This document shows positions 20,877 through 29,649 of a stretch of DNA of 64,000 nt, in pieces. Source of the DNA: Myxococcota bacterium (GTDB taxonomy: Bacteria; Myxococcota_A; UBA796). Every line of letters begins with the position of its first letter. The stretch's first letter is position 1. Position numbers and translations under genes: made by a program. Under the pieces are notes generated by a model that saw only the letters and a program-made list of their open reading frames with translations, was not told the origin of the DNA and searched no databases. The stretch is taken from the NCBI GenBank assembly GCA_029251165.1, contig JAQXDW010000002.1, positions 1 through 64,000 of the forward strand, given 5' to 3'.

Positions 20877-21133
20877 GCTGCTGACCCGGCTGCGCGGTGC
20901 CCCATTCGGAGAAGGGCGACGCTTTGGATGGAGCCGATCCCCGGTCGGCGGGAGGCGGAGACGAGGCCGAGCGCATCGTCTCTGCTGTCCCCTGCTTCGA
21001 GCATATCGGAGAGTCGCTCACTGAGCAGGAGCCGCTCAGACAGTGCCGTCAGCGGGCGACTCAGAAAGATGAAGATGGAAAGACAGGAACATCCTGTGAG
21101 AACCTTTCCCCCTGTGCTCGCGCCGGAAGCCAT
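20873..21133 (-). CDS. Possible small protein upstream of the kinase
   Basis: 86 residues. A short hydrophobic stretch near residues 10-25 (VLTGCSCLSIFIFLSRPL) precedes a helical Leu/Ser/Arg-rich segment. The stop overlaps the kinase start by ATGA, which is the main argument that it is real. I recognise no family and base composition does not settle it. It could equally be non-coding leader. Confidence 0.35.
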   Translation of the reverse strand: MASGASTGGKVLTGCSCLSIFIFLSRPLTALSERLLLSERLSDMLEAGDSRDDALGLVSASRRPGIGSIQSVALLRMGHRAAGSAA

Positions 21134-21247
21134 TGCGGCCCTCCTGGTTTCTGGGCGATGAGGCTACCCCATGTCTCTGTCGTCAGGCAATGCCGCACAG
21201 GCTCAACCGGATATGTTCCGTCCGTTACGAATCACAGGAGAATCCTT

Positions 21248-21775
21248 ATGACTCCCCGAGCCATCGCTCTCGTCCTTATGCTCGTCACTGTCGGTTGCAA
21301 GAAGCAGCCGGTCGTCACCGAGACCCCGGTTCTCACTCCGACCACGGAGCCGGTCGTTGCTCCCCAGACCCTCCCTCAGGACATCGTTGATCTGGCGCAG
21401 AACTTTACCCGGGTCTACTTCGACCTGGACAACGCGACCCTCAGCGATGCGGCGAAGTCTGCGCTCAATGAGAACATCACCATCATGACCCGCCGGCCGG
21501 ACATCAAGCTGGAGATTCAGGGACACGCCGACGAGCGCGGGACCACCGACTACAACCTCGCCCTCGGCCAGCGCCGTGCGCAGAGCGTCCACAGCTTCAT
21601 GAAGTCCAGCGGCATCGCCCAGAGCCGCCTGAAGGTGGTCTCCTATGGTGAGGAGCGCCCCCTGCGAGACGCCAGCGCCGAGTCTGCTTGGTCTCAGAAC
21701 CGCCGCTGTGAGTTCGTCATCACCTGGAGCGACAACAGCGCTGAGGGTGATGTCTCTGGCTCCGCGCCGGAGTAA
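21248..21775 (+). CDS. pal: Pal/OmpA-family peptidoglycan-associated lipoprotein
   Basis: 175 residues from the ATG at 21248, with AGGAGA seven bases upstream. A lipoprotein signal peptide ends in LVTVGCKK, so Cys would be lipidated. A Thr/Pro/Val-rich tether leads to an OmpA-like domain (about 60-165) with VYFDLDNATLSDAAK, IQGHADERGTTDYNLALGQRRAQSV and SYGEERP. The DER triad (ADERG) binds meso-DAP peptidoglycan. It anchors the outer membrane to the wall. No tol genes are adjacent. It ends 4 bp from the convergent pgi stop. Confidence 0.93.
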   Translation: MTPRAIALVLMLVTVGCKKQPVVTETPVLTPTTEPVVAPQTLPQDIVDLAQNFTRVYFDLDNATLSDAAKSALNENITIMTRRPDIKLEIQGHADERGTTDYNLALGQRRAQSVHSFMKSSGIAQSRLKVVSYGEERPLRDASAESAWSQNRRCEFVITWSDNSAEGDVSGSAPE

Positions 21776-21779
21776 GCCG

Positions 21780-23249
21780 CTACTCGCCTCGGCGAAAGGC
21801 ATCCTCCGCCGGTCGCTCTCCAACACTCAGCGCGGAACGACCGGTCGCTGCGAGGTGGTGGAGGAGGCGCCAGCACAGTCCGGCGTCTGCGCCGAGGGTC
21901 TCTCCCAGTGCGCTTGCGGTCTGTGACTCATCCGACAGCGCCGCCGACAGCCGCCCCAGCAGCGTCAGGGTCCGCCCAGCAGCCTTCTTGCCCGCCTCGA
22001 CACCGGGTTGGTGGTAGGCGTTGATGTCGATCAGCTCCGCGTATAGCCCGACCGCGCGCTCAAACAGAGCGATGAGGACGCCCAGCGAGCGGGCGGAGGC
22101 ATCCGGGACCTGAATGGTGAGGCTGGGCCGGTCGGCCTCAGTCAGCGCCGAGCGGGTGCCGCACAGGAAGCCGAGGAGGTGGTCTGCGGACGGACTGCCG
22201 TCGACCCCGAGGGTCAGCGCGCCAGGGTCTCGGGTCTCGACGAAGTGCACGAAGGCATCGTTCCGGCCATCTCTGAGCTGCTGAACGAAGGCATGCTGGT
22301 CGGTGGAGCCGCGGTTTCCGTAGACCGTGAGCCCCTGATGAACGACCGCTCCCTGTCGGTTGAGGCGCTTGCCGAGGGACTCCATGACGAGCTGCTGGAG
22401 GTAGCTGGAGAGCAGCGCAAAGCGATCCCGATACGGCTCGATGACCAGCGCCCGATCCCCCTGACCGTTGCCGGCGGTGTACCAGGCGGCGGCGAGGGCG
22501 GCGGCGGGGTTGTCGGTGGTGCGGCGGGTGAGGGCATCGCAGCGCGCGGCGCCGTCGAGGAAGCCGTCGAGGTCCCAGCCGCACAGCGCGAGGAGCACGG
22601 TGCCGACCGTCCCGGTGATGCTGGTGCGCCCGCCGACCCAGTCCCACATCGGCACCCGGGCCTGCCAGTCCGCGGCGGCCTCCCACAGCCGGGAGCCCTC
22701 TCCGGTGATCGCGATGGCGTGAGGGGCAAGCGGCTCACCTGCGGCCTCAAATGCAGCCTGTGCGGCGAGCATGCCGTTGCGGGTCTCGACGGTTCCGCCG
22801 CTCTTGGAGACGACCACCACCAGCGTCTTCGCCGGGGTGAGGCGGCTGAGGATGCGCGCGAACCCGTCGGGGTCGGTGTTGTCGAGGAAGTGAACGCGGA
22901 GCGGGTCTGCCTCCGTGGAGAGGCAGTCCGCGACCAGCTTCGGACCCAGCGCCGAGCCGCCGATGCCGATCCACAGCAGGTCGGTGTGATCGCCGTGGGA
23001 CAGGCTGCGGACCTGCGCGAGGGCGTCGAGGACGGACTGACGGATGTCATCGGTCGGAGCAAGGTCGGGGGCTCGCAGCCAGTAGTGGCCGACCAGCCGG
23101 CCTTCATCGGCGTTGGCCTCCAGCCCATCCTCGATGGCGGCCATCGCCTTGAGCGCGTCGGCCATCTGCGGCGGAGTCCCGGCGGGAGCGGCGGTGAGGT
23201 CGAGGATCAGGCCGAGATCGTCGTCGCGAAGGATGCGGTCATCAAACAT
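21780..23249 (-). CDS. pgi: Glucose-6-phosphate isomerase
   Basis: 489 residues. Sugar-phosphate-binding motifs are IGIGGSALGPKL, VVSKSGGTVETRN and WVGGRTSITGTVG. The catalytic Glu lies in QLVMESLGKRLN, the ring-opening His in YGNRGSTDQHAFVQQLRDG, and a Lys near EAGKKAA. It interconverts glucose-6-P and fructose-6-P in glycolysis. The length suits the compact bacterial Pgi. The start overlaps the MaoC-like gene by 8 bp, so the two are probably co-transcribed. Confidence 0.96.
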   Translation of the reverse strand: MFDDRILRDDDLGLILDLTAAPAGTPPQMADALKAMAAIEDGLEANADEGRLVGHYWLRAPDLAPTDDIRQSVLDALAQVRSLSHGDHTDLLWIGIGGSALGPKLVADCLSTEADPLRVHFLDNTDPDGFARILSRLTPAKTLVVVVSKSGGTVETRNGMLAAQAAFEAAGEPLAPHAIAITGEGSRLWEAAADWQARVPMWDWVGGRTSITGTVGTVLLALCGWDLDGFLDGAARCDALTRRTTDNPAAALAAAWYTAGNGQGDRALVIEPYRDRFALLSSYLQQLVMESLGKRLNRQGAVVHQGLTVYGNRGSTDQHAFVQQLRDGRNDAFVHFVETRDPGALTLGVDGSPSADHLLGFLCGTRSALTEADRPSLTIQVPDASARSLGVLIALFERAVGLYAELIDINAYHQPGVEAGKKAAGRTLTLLGRLSAALSDESQTASALGETLGADAGLCWRLLHHLAATGRSALSVGERPAEDAFRRGE

Positions 23250-24051
23250 CTGCCAGCTCCACGATTCCGCCAGTGATGACGGGCTTGCCGGCGGCGTTCG
23301 TCACTGCGAATGCTCCGCCAGGCCAGGTGTGGGTGGTCAGGGTGTCGCCGTTGAAGACCATGCCGGAGAACCGCACCGACAGCCGCTTGAGCTGGGCAGG
23401 GTCGCCGCCGCCGAGGGCATCGGTCAGGCTCACACCGGCCATGGCCATGGTGCAGAGGCCGTGGAGGATGACGTCGGGGAGCCCGGCGTTGGTGGCGACC
23501 GCCTTGTCGATGTGGATGCCGTTTCGATCCAGGCTTGCCTCGGCGTAGCGGTGGGACTGATCGGAATCGACGGACCAGGAGACCGACCGCTCCGGCGGCG
23601 GCGGCGCTGCTGGGGGCGTGCGCTTGGGCTTGCTGCCCGTGGGGCGGGTCTTGGCGCGAATGAAGTACGCGGTCTTTGCCTCAAACGCCAGCGCACCCTC
23701 GACGGTGCCGGTGTGTCGGCTGACCACGAGCAGACCCGAAGACTTCTCGGTGACCGACTCCAGGCGCCCCTCAAGCGTCACCGCATCTCCTGGTCGGAGC
23801 GGGCGGTGGAAGGTGGCGTCGTGCTCGCCATGGACCAGCCGAAGCATGTCGAGGTCAAGCTCGGGATCCCCGGCGACCTGGAACATTGTGTCCTTGATGA
23901 GCCGGACGTGGAACATCGGCGGGGCGATGGCGTCGGAGCCCGCGTAGGCCGCGCTGGAGTCGTTGGTGGCGGCGGCGTAGGCAGCAGCGTGCTCGGGCTG
24001 GACGACGACAGTCCCGCCGTCGTAGCGCTTGCCGATCGGATAGTCGGGCAT
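23242..24051 (-). CDS. MaoC-like double-hotdog hydratase/dehydratase
   Basis: 269 residues with two hotdog domains. The N-terminal half resembles the FAS1-type N-terminal MaoC-like domain (PPMFHVRLIKDTMFQV, RPLRPGDAVTLEGRLE). The C-terminal half carries the hydratase signature DRNGIHIDKAVATNAGLPDVILHGLCTM in two parts, with the active-site Asp and His. A Pro-rich linker joins the halves. The role would be R-specific hydration of enoyl-CoA in fatty acid or polyketide metabolism. The substrate is unknown. It overlaps pgi, which is metabolically unrelated. Confidence 0.87.
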   Translation of the reverse strand: MPDYPIGKRYDGGTVVVQPEHAAAYAAATNDSSAAYAGSDAIAPPMFHVRLIKDTMFQVAGDPELDLDMLRLVHGEHDATFHRPLRPGDAVTLEGRLESVTEKSSGLLVVSRHTGTVEGALAFEAKTAYFIRAKTRPTGSKPKRTPPAAPPPPERSVSWSVDSDQSHRYAEASLDRNGIHIDKAVATNAGLPDVILHGLCTMAMAGVSLTDALGGGDPAQLKRLSVRFSGMVFNGDTLTTHTWPGGAFAVTNAAGKPVITGGIVELADV

Positions 24052-24183
24052 GGGGGAATCCTCTGAGAAGGCGATTTTATAGCACCCTCATATAGGGTCT
24101 TCGTCGAAGTGGGCAGCCGCGTGCTGCGGGTTGGTCTCTTTCATGTCGGAGATCATGCCCGCCACAGTGCGATAGTGGATGCC

Positions 24184-26382
24184 GTGCGCGTCTGCATCCT
24201 CACCCGAGGGGACCTGTTCCCCACCAACCACGGCGCTGCGGTCAAGATCGTCCGCACCGCCGAGCACCTCTCCCTGGACAGCGGGCAGCCCTGCTTCCTG
24301 GTCACCGACGACCGTGATCACTACCTGCGGTTCGACGGGCGGGTGGTCTCGCAGGTTGCCTACCCGCCCCGCTGGCGTGCGGCCCAGGAGTGGCCCGGGG
24401 TGTCTCGGCTCTCCCGGCTCGCCGCCCGGCTCTGCACCCTGGCGGGCTACCCCCCCGAGGAGCACTTTCTCTACCGCCCCCTGTTCGATCCGACCTGGTG
24501 GCTCCGCGCGCTGACCGTCGGACTCGTCGAGCAGATCGACGTCTTTCAGGCGGAGTTCCCCGGCTACGGCATGCCCGCGCTGCTCGCGGCGAAGCTCTCC
24601 GGGCGCCTCCGGGGGGTGTCGGTCCGCAGCAGCATCGTGCAGCACAACGTGGAGTGGGATCGGCTCGAGTCGTTCGGTCACGATGTGCGGCGGATCCGCC
24701 CCATTGAGCAGGGCATCCTCGCGATGGTTGATGAGGTCATCGCCGTCTCCACCGACGACCGCCGCCGGATGGCCGCTGCTGGGCTGGAGTCCGAGCGGAT
24801 CACGGTCATTCCCCATGGGGTCGACGTGCCGGCGTTCTCTCGGGCTGACCCGGCCGGAGTCCGCGCGCGCCATGGAATCGCTGCGGAGGCGCCGCTCCTC
24901 ATCTTTCACGGCACCCTGCACTACTGGCCCAACACCGAGGCCGTCCGGTTCATCGCAGAGCGCCTGCTGCCCCGACTGCTCGCGGCTCGTCCGGACATCG
25001 CGGTGCTCATCGTCGGCATGAACCCGCCGACCTACTACGCCCACCCGGCGATCACCTTCACCGGCTCGGTCGACGATCTCCCCGAGCACATCGCCGCCGC
25101 CGATGTCTGCATCTGCCCCCTCCATGCCGGGGGCGGTACCCGCCTGAAGCTGCTGGAGTACATGGCGGCCGGAAAGCCCATCGTCTCTACGGCCAAGGGG
25201 GCAGAGGGGATTCAGATCCGCGACGAGATGATCATCGTCGAGGGTGCCGATGCGTTCGCCGATGCCGTGCTTGACCTCATCGCGGATCCGGTCCGCCGCG
25301 TGGCGCTCGGGCACGCCGCCGGTCGCTTTGCTCGACGGTTCGACTGGTCTGCGGTGACGGCGGCCTACGGGGCGCTGTACCGGGGTGAGGGTCGGGGAGC
25401 AGACTGGAACGCGCGCCTCCCTGTTGGCATCGAGGCCCACCTCCCGGCCCGTCTGCCCTCCAAGCCCCTGACCCTTCTGCTGCTCATCAACCGCGGCTGC
25501 AACCTCCGCTGCACGTTCTGTGATCTGTGGGACGGCCACGTCCACATGCCGCTGGAGCGGCTGATAACCCTGCTCGACGAGGCCGCCGCCATCGGGACAA
25601 AGACCCTCGTCATCACCGGCGGGGAGCCCTTCCTGCACCCCGATCTCTTCACGGCGGTGATCGCGGCGAAGGCACGCGGCATGGCGGTCAACATCACCAC
25701 CAACGGCACCCTCATCGACAAGCGGTGGGACGAGCTGGTCCGCAGCGGGGTGGACTCGCTGTCGTTCTCCATCGACGGACTGGAGGAGACCCACGATCGG
25801 CTGCGGGGGCAGAAGGGCTGCTGGAGGCGGACCTGGGCAGCGATCGCTCGGGTGCGGGCAGCCGAGATCACCGCCAGCATCTACTCCGTCGCCACCAATG
25901 AAAACGTCGGGGAGCTGATCGCGATCTATGAGCGCGCAACGGCGGCGGGCTGCGGGTACGATTTCTGGCCGGTCAACGATGCCCCGGAGCTCTACATCAC
26001 CGCACCGGCAGATCGGCAGATCTGGTCAGACACCGTCGCCCACATCGCGTCAGCAGAGCCGGCAGTCGCGGGCCGTCGGGCGTTCTACACCGAGGGGCTT
26101 GACTACCACGCCGGCGCGCTGCCGTCGGGCGCGGTGCGCTGCCTCGGGCTCGTCGATCAGTACGGCGTGACCTTCGAGGGCGACCTGCTGCCGTGCTGTG
26201 TGTGGGGCGGCGAGGGGCTGAAGGTCGGCAACGTGTTCGAGACGTCGCTGACGGAGCTGTGGCACTCTCCGGCGGTGCAGGCGTACCGCGAGCGCCTCTA
26301 CACGGGCGGCTGCTCTGCGGGCTGCTTCAACCACTCTCTCTACGAGTTCTCCGACTCCACCGGAGAGTCGTTCCGGGTGTGA
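24184..26382 (+). CDS. Glycosyltransferase (GT4) fused to radical SAM/SPASM enzyme
   Basis: 732 residues from the GTG at 24184, chosen because it gives the GT4-like opening RVCILTRGDLFPTNHGAAVK. GTG codons at 24175 and 24109 are alternatives and no strong ribosome site is seen. Residues 1-400 are a GT-B transferase (GGGTRLKLLEYMAAGKPIVS marks the nucleotide-sugar site). A radical SAM domain follows with C439-x3-C443-x2-C446 in NRGCNLRCTFCDLW and GGEPFLHPD. A SPASM-like Cys-rich end follows (CLGLVDQYG, LPCCVWGG, GGCSAGCF). There is no break between the parts. Modification of a peptide or glycan is inferred. Confidence 0.87.
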   Translation: MRVCILTRGDLFPTNHGAAVKIVRTAEHLSLDSGQPCFLVTDDRDHYLRFDGRVVSQVAYPPRWRAAQEWPGVSRLSRLAARLCTLAGYPPEEHFLYRPLFDPTWWLRALTVGLVEQIDVFQAEFPGYGMPALLAAKLSGRLRGVSVRSSIVQHNVEWDRLESFGHDVRRIRPIEQGILAMVDEVIAVSTDDRRRMAAAGLESERITVIPHGVDVPAFSRADPAGVRARHGIAAEAPLLIFHGTLHYWPNTEAVRFIAERLLPRLLAARPDIAVLIVGMNPPTYYAHPAITFTGSVDDLPEHIAAADVCICPLHAGGGTRLKLLEYMAAGKPIVSTAKGAEGIQIRDEMIIVEGADAFADAVLDLIADPVRRVALGHAAGRFARRFDWSAVTAAYGALYRGEGRGADWNARLPVGIEAHLPARLPSKPLTLLLLINRGCNLRCTFCDLWDGHVHMPLERLITLLDEAAAIGTKTLVITGGEPFLHPDLFTAVIAAKARGMAVNITTNGTLIDKRWDELVRSGVDSLSFSIDGLEETHDRLRGQKGCWRRTWAAIARVRAAEITASIYSVATNENVGELIAIYERATAAGCGYDFWPVNDAPELYITAPADRQIWSDTVAHIASAEPAVAGRRAFYTEGLDYHAGALPSGAVRCLGLVDQYGVTFEGDLLPCCVWGGEGLKVGNVFETSLTELWHSPAVQAYRERLYTGGCSAGCFNHSLYEFSDSTGESFRV

Positions 26383-26406
26383 TACACCGTCTGCTCGGAG
26401 GTCGGG

Positions 26407-27147
26407 ATGCCCTGGAAGCCAGCGCAGTTCAAAGGCAAGAAAGTGTGGGTGGAGATCGACGCCAGCGGCAAGCCGGTGGTGAAGGGGGGGCGGATGCCGA
26501 TTCGCTACTCTGCGGCCGCCGGCAGCAAGATCTACCGGGCCGGTGTGTCCGGGGTCATGATGCTCGACGAGCCGGTGATCGACATGGAGGCGGGCGTCTC
26601 CGCAGACAAGGCGAAGGCGGCAAAGAGCCGGGGAAGCGGCTTTGGAAAGGCCGGCACCCGGACCGCCCAGCAGGCCGCTGCCGCCAAGGTCGCTGCCGGT
26701 GAGCTGGTCGCCAGCTTCCACCGCGACGCCGTGGTCTGCTTCACCGACGGTGCCTGCCAGGGCAACCCGGGACCCGCAGGCTCTGGGGCGGTGGTCAAGC
26801 TCCCCGGTGGTCGGGTCCTGGAGCGTCACCTCGCGCTGGGGCGCGGCACCAACAACATCGGCGAGCTGAAGGCCATCGGCCTCGCGCTGGATCTGCTCGA
26901 CGAGGCTGCGGTCAGCGGCGATGCCCGGATCGAGATCCTCACCGACTCCAAGTACGTGCACGGGCTTCTTCAGCTGGGCTGGAAGGGCAAGGCCAACCGC
27001 GACATCATCAACGCCATCAAGTCTCAGATGCGAAACTTCTCCAAGCTCCGCATCCACTGGATCGCCGGCCACGTCGGCATCCCAGAGAATGAGCGTGCCG
27101 ATGCGCTTGCGAACCGCGGGGTCTCAGAGAGCATCGCGCGCCGGTAG
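26407..27147 (+). CDS. rnhA: Ribonuclease HI with N-terminal extension
   Basis: 246 residues. The C-terminal 145 residues are RNase HI. Catalytic carboxylates lie in FTDGACQGNPGPAG, NNIGELKAIGLAL and ILTDSKYV, and a final Asp in AGHVGIPENERADALAN. It cuts RNA in RNA/DNA hybrids. The first roughly 95 residues (PWKPAQFKGKKVWVEIDASG, VVKGGRMPIRYSA) are a basic extra domain plus Ala/Lys-rich linker with no similarity I recognise, possibly nucleic-acid binding. GGAGG precedes the ATG by 5 bases. It lies 24 bp after the fusion gene. Confidence 0.93.
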   Translation: MPWKPAQFKGKKVWVEIDASGKPVVKGGRMPIRYSAAAGSKIYRAGVSGVMMLDEPVIDMEAGVSADKAKAAKSRGSGFGKAGTRTAQQAAAAKVAAGELVASFHRDAVVCFTDGACQGNPGPAGSGAVVKLPGGRVLERHLALGRGTNNIGELKAIGLALDLLDEAAVSGDARIEILTDSKYVHGLLQLGWKGKANRDIINAIKSQMRNFSKLRIHWIAGHVGIPENERADALANRGVSESIARR

Positions 27148-27222
27148 GTCGACCACGTATTTTGATCCGGTTGGCCCGGTTGACCTGGGAGGGCAGGAGC
27201 ATCGGCGGTTAGAGACGCCGGC

Positions 27223-27966
27223 ATGATGCTCCTCCTGCTGGCTTGTGCGACCGATCCGATCCGGCCTCCGGCAGTCCCGGAGGTGGTCGCCGTGCCCGTC
27301 GAGCCGGAGGTGATCGCCGTGCCCCCAGAGCCTGAGCCGGTCATCCCTGAGGTCGCGATTGTCGACAAACCGCTTCCATTCTCGGATGCCCGGAAGGAGC
27401 TGACGCAGCAGTACCTGGCGACCCACTGGGGCGAGCAGCACCTGTCGGGTGAGCTGGAGGCTGACGTCACCATGATCCCCCGGATGATCGTGCTGCACTG
27501 GACCGCTGGGCCGACCGCGCTGGGAACGTTCAACACCTTTGCTCCGGAGCGTCTGCCGGGCCGACCAGCGCTTCAGCGGGCGGGCGCGCTCAATGTCTCA
27601 GCGCACTTCGTGGTTGATCGCGACGGCACCATCTGGCGACTGCTGCCCGAGGATCGGGTCGCCCGCCACGTCATCGGCCTCAACCACCTCGCCATCGGCA
27701 TCGAGAACGTCGGCGGCATCGACGGCTACCCGCTCACCGATGCACAGGTTGCCGCCAACATCGACCTTGTCCGCTACCTGACGGCCTCCTGGCCGACCAT
27801 CACCCACCTCATCGGGCACATGGAGTATCAGGACATGGAGGGGCATCCCTACTTCCAGGAGACGGATCCGACGTATCGGACCATCAAGCCGGATCCGGGT
27901 GCCGACTTCCTGGGGCGGGTTCGTGCAGCGGTCGCGGACCTTGCGCTGGAGGGGGTGCCGGATTGA
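27223..27966 (+). CDS. Lipoprotein N-acetylmuramoyl-L-alanine amidase (Amidase_2), copy 1
   Basis: 247 residues. It has a very short lipoprotein signal (MMLLLLAC), then a Val/Pro/Glu-rich tether to about residue 48. The Amidase_2 (AmpD/PGRP fold) domain has zinc ligands visible as His in VLHWTAG, His in LIGHMEY and Asp in IKPDPGADF, with the substrate-loop motif ISAHF-like NVSAHFVVDRDGTIWRL. It cuts the MurNAc-L-Ala bond of peptidoglycan in the periplasm. It overlaps its paralogue downstream (TTGA). Confidence 0.9.
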   Translation: MMLLLLACATDPIRPPAVPEVVAVPVEPEVIAVPPEPEPVIPEVAIVDKPLPFSDARKELTQQYLATHWGEQHLSGELEADVTMIPRMIVLHWTAGPTALGTFNTFAPERLPGRPALQRAGALNVSAHFVVDRDGTIWRLLPEDRVARHVIGLNHLAIGIENVGGIDGYPLTDAQVAANIDLVRYLTASWPTITHLIGHMEYQDMEGHPYFQETDPTYRTIKPDPGADFLGRVRAAVADLALEGVPD

Positions 27967-28751
27967 TCGCGGCGCTGCTGCTGTCTTGCCATGCTCCCCG
28001 GCCGCTGGATGCCCCCCAGCCGCCGCCGGAGCCCTATGTCCTGACGTACGCCACACCCGAGCCGGAGCCCGAGCCGGAGCCCGAGCCGGAGCCTCCCCCG
28101 CCCCCGGAGCCGCCAGCGCAGCTCATCGAGTGGCCGATTCCCTACACCGAGAAGCGCGAGGCGCTCACGCAGGCCTACCTCGCAGCTCATGTCGGGGAGC
28201 ATCGGGTCACGGACGATGCGGCCGCAGACTCTCGGATGGTGCCCCGTGTTGTTGTGCTCCACTGGACGGGGGGCTGCTGCCACAAGTCGGCCTGGAACAC
28301 CTTCCAGCCCGAGCGTCGCCCCCGCCGACCCGATCTCAAGGGATCCAAGGCCCTCAACATCTCTGCGCACTTCGTGATTGCTCGAGATGGAACCATCTAT
28401 CGCCTCATCGAGGAAGATCGGGTCGCGCGGCACACCATCGGACTCAACCACCTCGCCATCGGTGTCGAGAACGTCGGCGATGGCGAGGAGTATCCGCTCA
28501 CCGATGCCCAGCTCGCCTCCAACATCGACCTCGTCCGCTACCTCAAGGCGGCCTTTCCCGACATCACCCACCTCATCGGCCACTACGAGTACCGCTCCTT
28601 CGAGCACGCCGGGCACGACTACTTCCAGGAGCACGACACCCGACGGCGCACCCGGAAGGTCGATCCGGGAACGGAATTCATGGCCGCCGTCCGGATGGAG
28701 ACTGCAGACCTCGGGCTGCTCGGTCCGCCGGAGGTGCCTGAGGAGCCTTGA
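27963..28751 (+). CDS. Lipoprotein N-acetylmuramoyl-L-alanine amidase (Amidase_2), copy 2
   Basis: 262 residues, starting with TTG at 27963 that overlaps the stop of copy 1. The lipoprotein signal is MIAALLLSC. The tether contains an uninterrupted Glu-Pro repeat followed by a Pro run (about residues 31-52). Zinc ligands are kept (VLHWTGG, LIGHYEY, VDPGTEF). It is clearly a tandem duplicate of copy 1 (shared NHLAIGxENVG, YPLTDAQLAxNIDLVRYL, THLIGH). Two Cys in GGCCHKSAW are unique to this copy. Likely anchored in the outer membrane facing the wall. Confidence 0.9.
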   Translation: MIAALLLSCHAPRPLDAPQPPPEPYVLTYATPEPEPEPEPEPEPPPPPEPPAQLIEWPIPYTEKREALTQAYLAAHVGEHRVTDDAAADSRMVPRVVVLHWTGGCCHKSAWNTFQPERRPRRPDLKGSKALNISAHFVIARDGTIYRLIEEDRVARHTIGLNHLAIGVENVGDGEEYPLTDAQLASNIDLVRYLKAAFPDITHLIGHYEYRSFEHAGHDYFQEHDTRRRTRKVDPGTEFMAAVRMETADLGLLGPPEVPEEP

Positions 28752-28862
28752 GGCCCGCAGCGCAGTGCTGCCACGTCGCTGTGCTCCTGTCGCTGTCGTG
28801 CTCCAGAAGCAGCGCGCCCCCGCTGGGTGGCGAGGGCGCAAGCGTCATGAAGCGGGACGGGC

Positions 28863-29648
28863 TTACGCCGACGGGTTGCCGCCGCCGCGGACCTTCCAGA
28901 CTGCCAGGAAGGCGATGATCGCCGCCATGGATAGACCGGTGGCGAGCTGTGGGTGGATCTGGGACGCCTCGAAGGCGTTGCGGTTGTCCCCGAGCATCTC
29001 CTGTGCCCGACCAATCGCCAGAGAGATCCGACCCATGACGGTGTAGCCGAAGCTGGCGCCGAAGGAGAGCATCAGCATCACGACGCCAAACCGGCTGATT
29101 CCCTTCATCACCTTGTTCTGCGGTGCAGAGAAGTAGAAGTGCAGGAGGGTGGCGGACAGGCCGAGGACCAGCAGCAGCGCAGAGAACAGCCCCGCGCCGT
29201 CGGCCTCCCAGTTCCAGAATCCGTGGGTGGCCCAGGTCTCGGCGAGGTCGGGCATCGACTCCTTGACCTGGGTGATCAGCCGGGCGTTGGCCTCTCCGGT
29301 CATCTTGACCCCGGCAAACGCCGCGACCAGAAAGGCGATCGGGATCCGAGCCAGCCAGCTGTACTTCCGGGTGAACTTGGTGAACAGCAGGAAGAACATC
29401 ACCAGCGGTGCGAGCAGTCCGATCCGGGAGAGGGTCCAGGCATCGGCGAAGACCAGCTTGTCGATGAGGTTGGGCCTGAGGACACCGTAGTAGATCTCGA
29501 TCACGCCGTAGCCGATGGACACCCCGAGGAAGAGGTGCTCCGCGAGCTTGTAGATCGGGTTGTCTTCGTAGAGGTAGCTGAAGATGCACAGGGTGAGGAA
29601 GATGCTCAGCCAGGCGCCAGCGATCTCGATGGTTGCGAGCGGCTCCAT
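28863..29648 (-). CDS. Polytopic membrane protein, last gene of the MutL operon
   Basis: 261 residues with about six to seven predicted transmembrane helices (for example WLSIFLTLCIFSYLY, LLAPLVMFFLLF, IPIAFLVAAFAGV, LFSALLLVLGLSATLLHFYF, FGVVMLMLSFGASFGYTVMG, LSMAAIIAFLAVW). A conserved-looking YEDNPIYKLAEHLFLGVSIGYG loop lies near the N-terminus. I recognise no named family. It starts 1 bp after the stop of the 283-residue gene, so it is translationally linked to the nine-gene operon. Confidence 0.85.
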   Translation of the reverse strand: MEPLATIEIAGAWLSIFLTLCIFSYLYEDNPIYKLAEHLFLGVSIGYGVIEIYYGVLRPNLIDKLVFADAWTLSRIGLLAPLVMFFLLFTKFTRKYSWLARIPIAFLVAAFAGVKMTGEANARLITQVKESMPDLAETWATHGFWNWEADGAGLFSALLLVLGLSATLLHFYFSAPQNKVMKGISRFGVVMLMLSFGASFGYTVMGRISLAIGRAQEMLGDNRNAFEASQIHPQLATGLSMAAIIAFLAVWKVRGGGNPSA

Positions 29649-29649
29649 C

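Noticed and set aside
24088..25794. 568-codon minus-strand frame opposite the GT-radical SAM gene
   Set aside because: It has no recognisable domain and an antisense-like composition, while the plus strand shows clear GT4 and radical SAM motifs.
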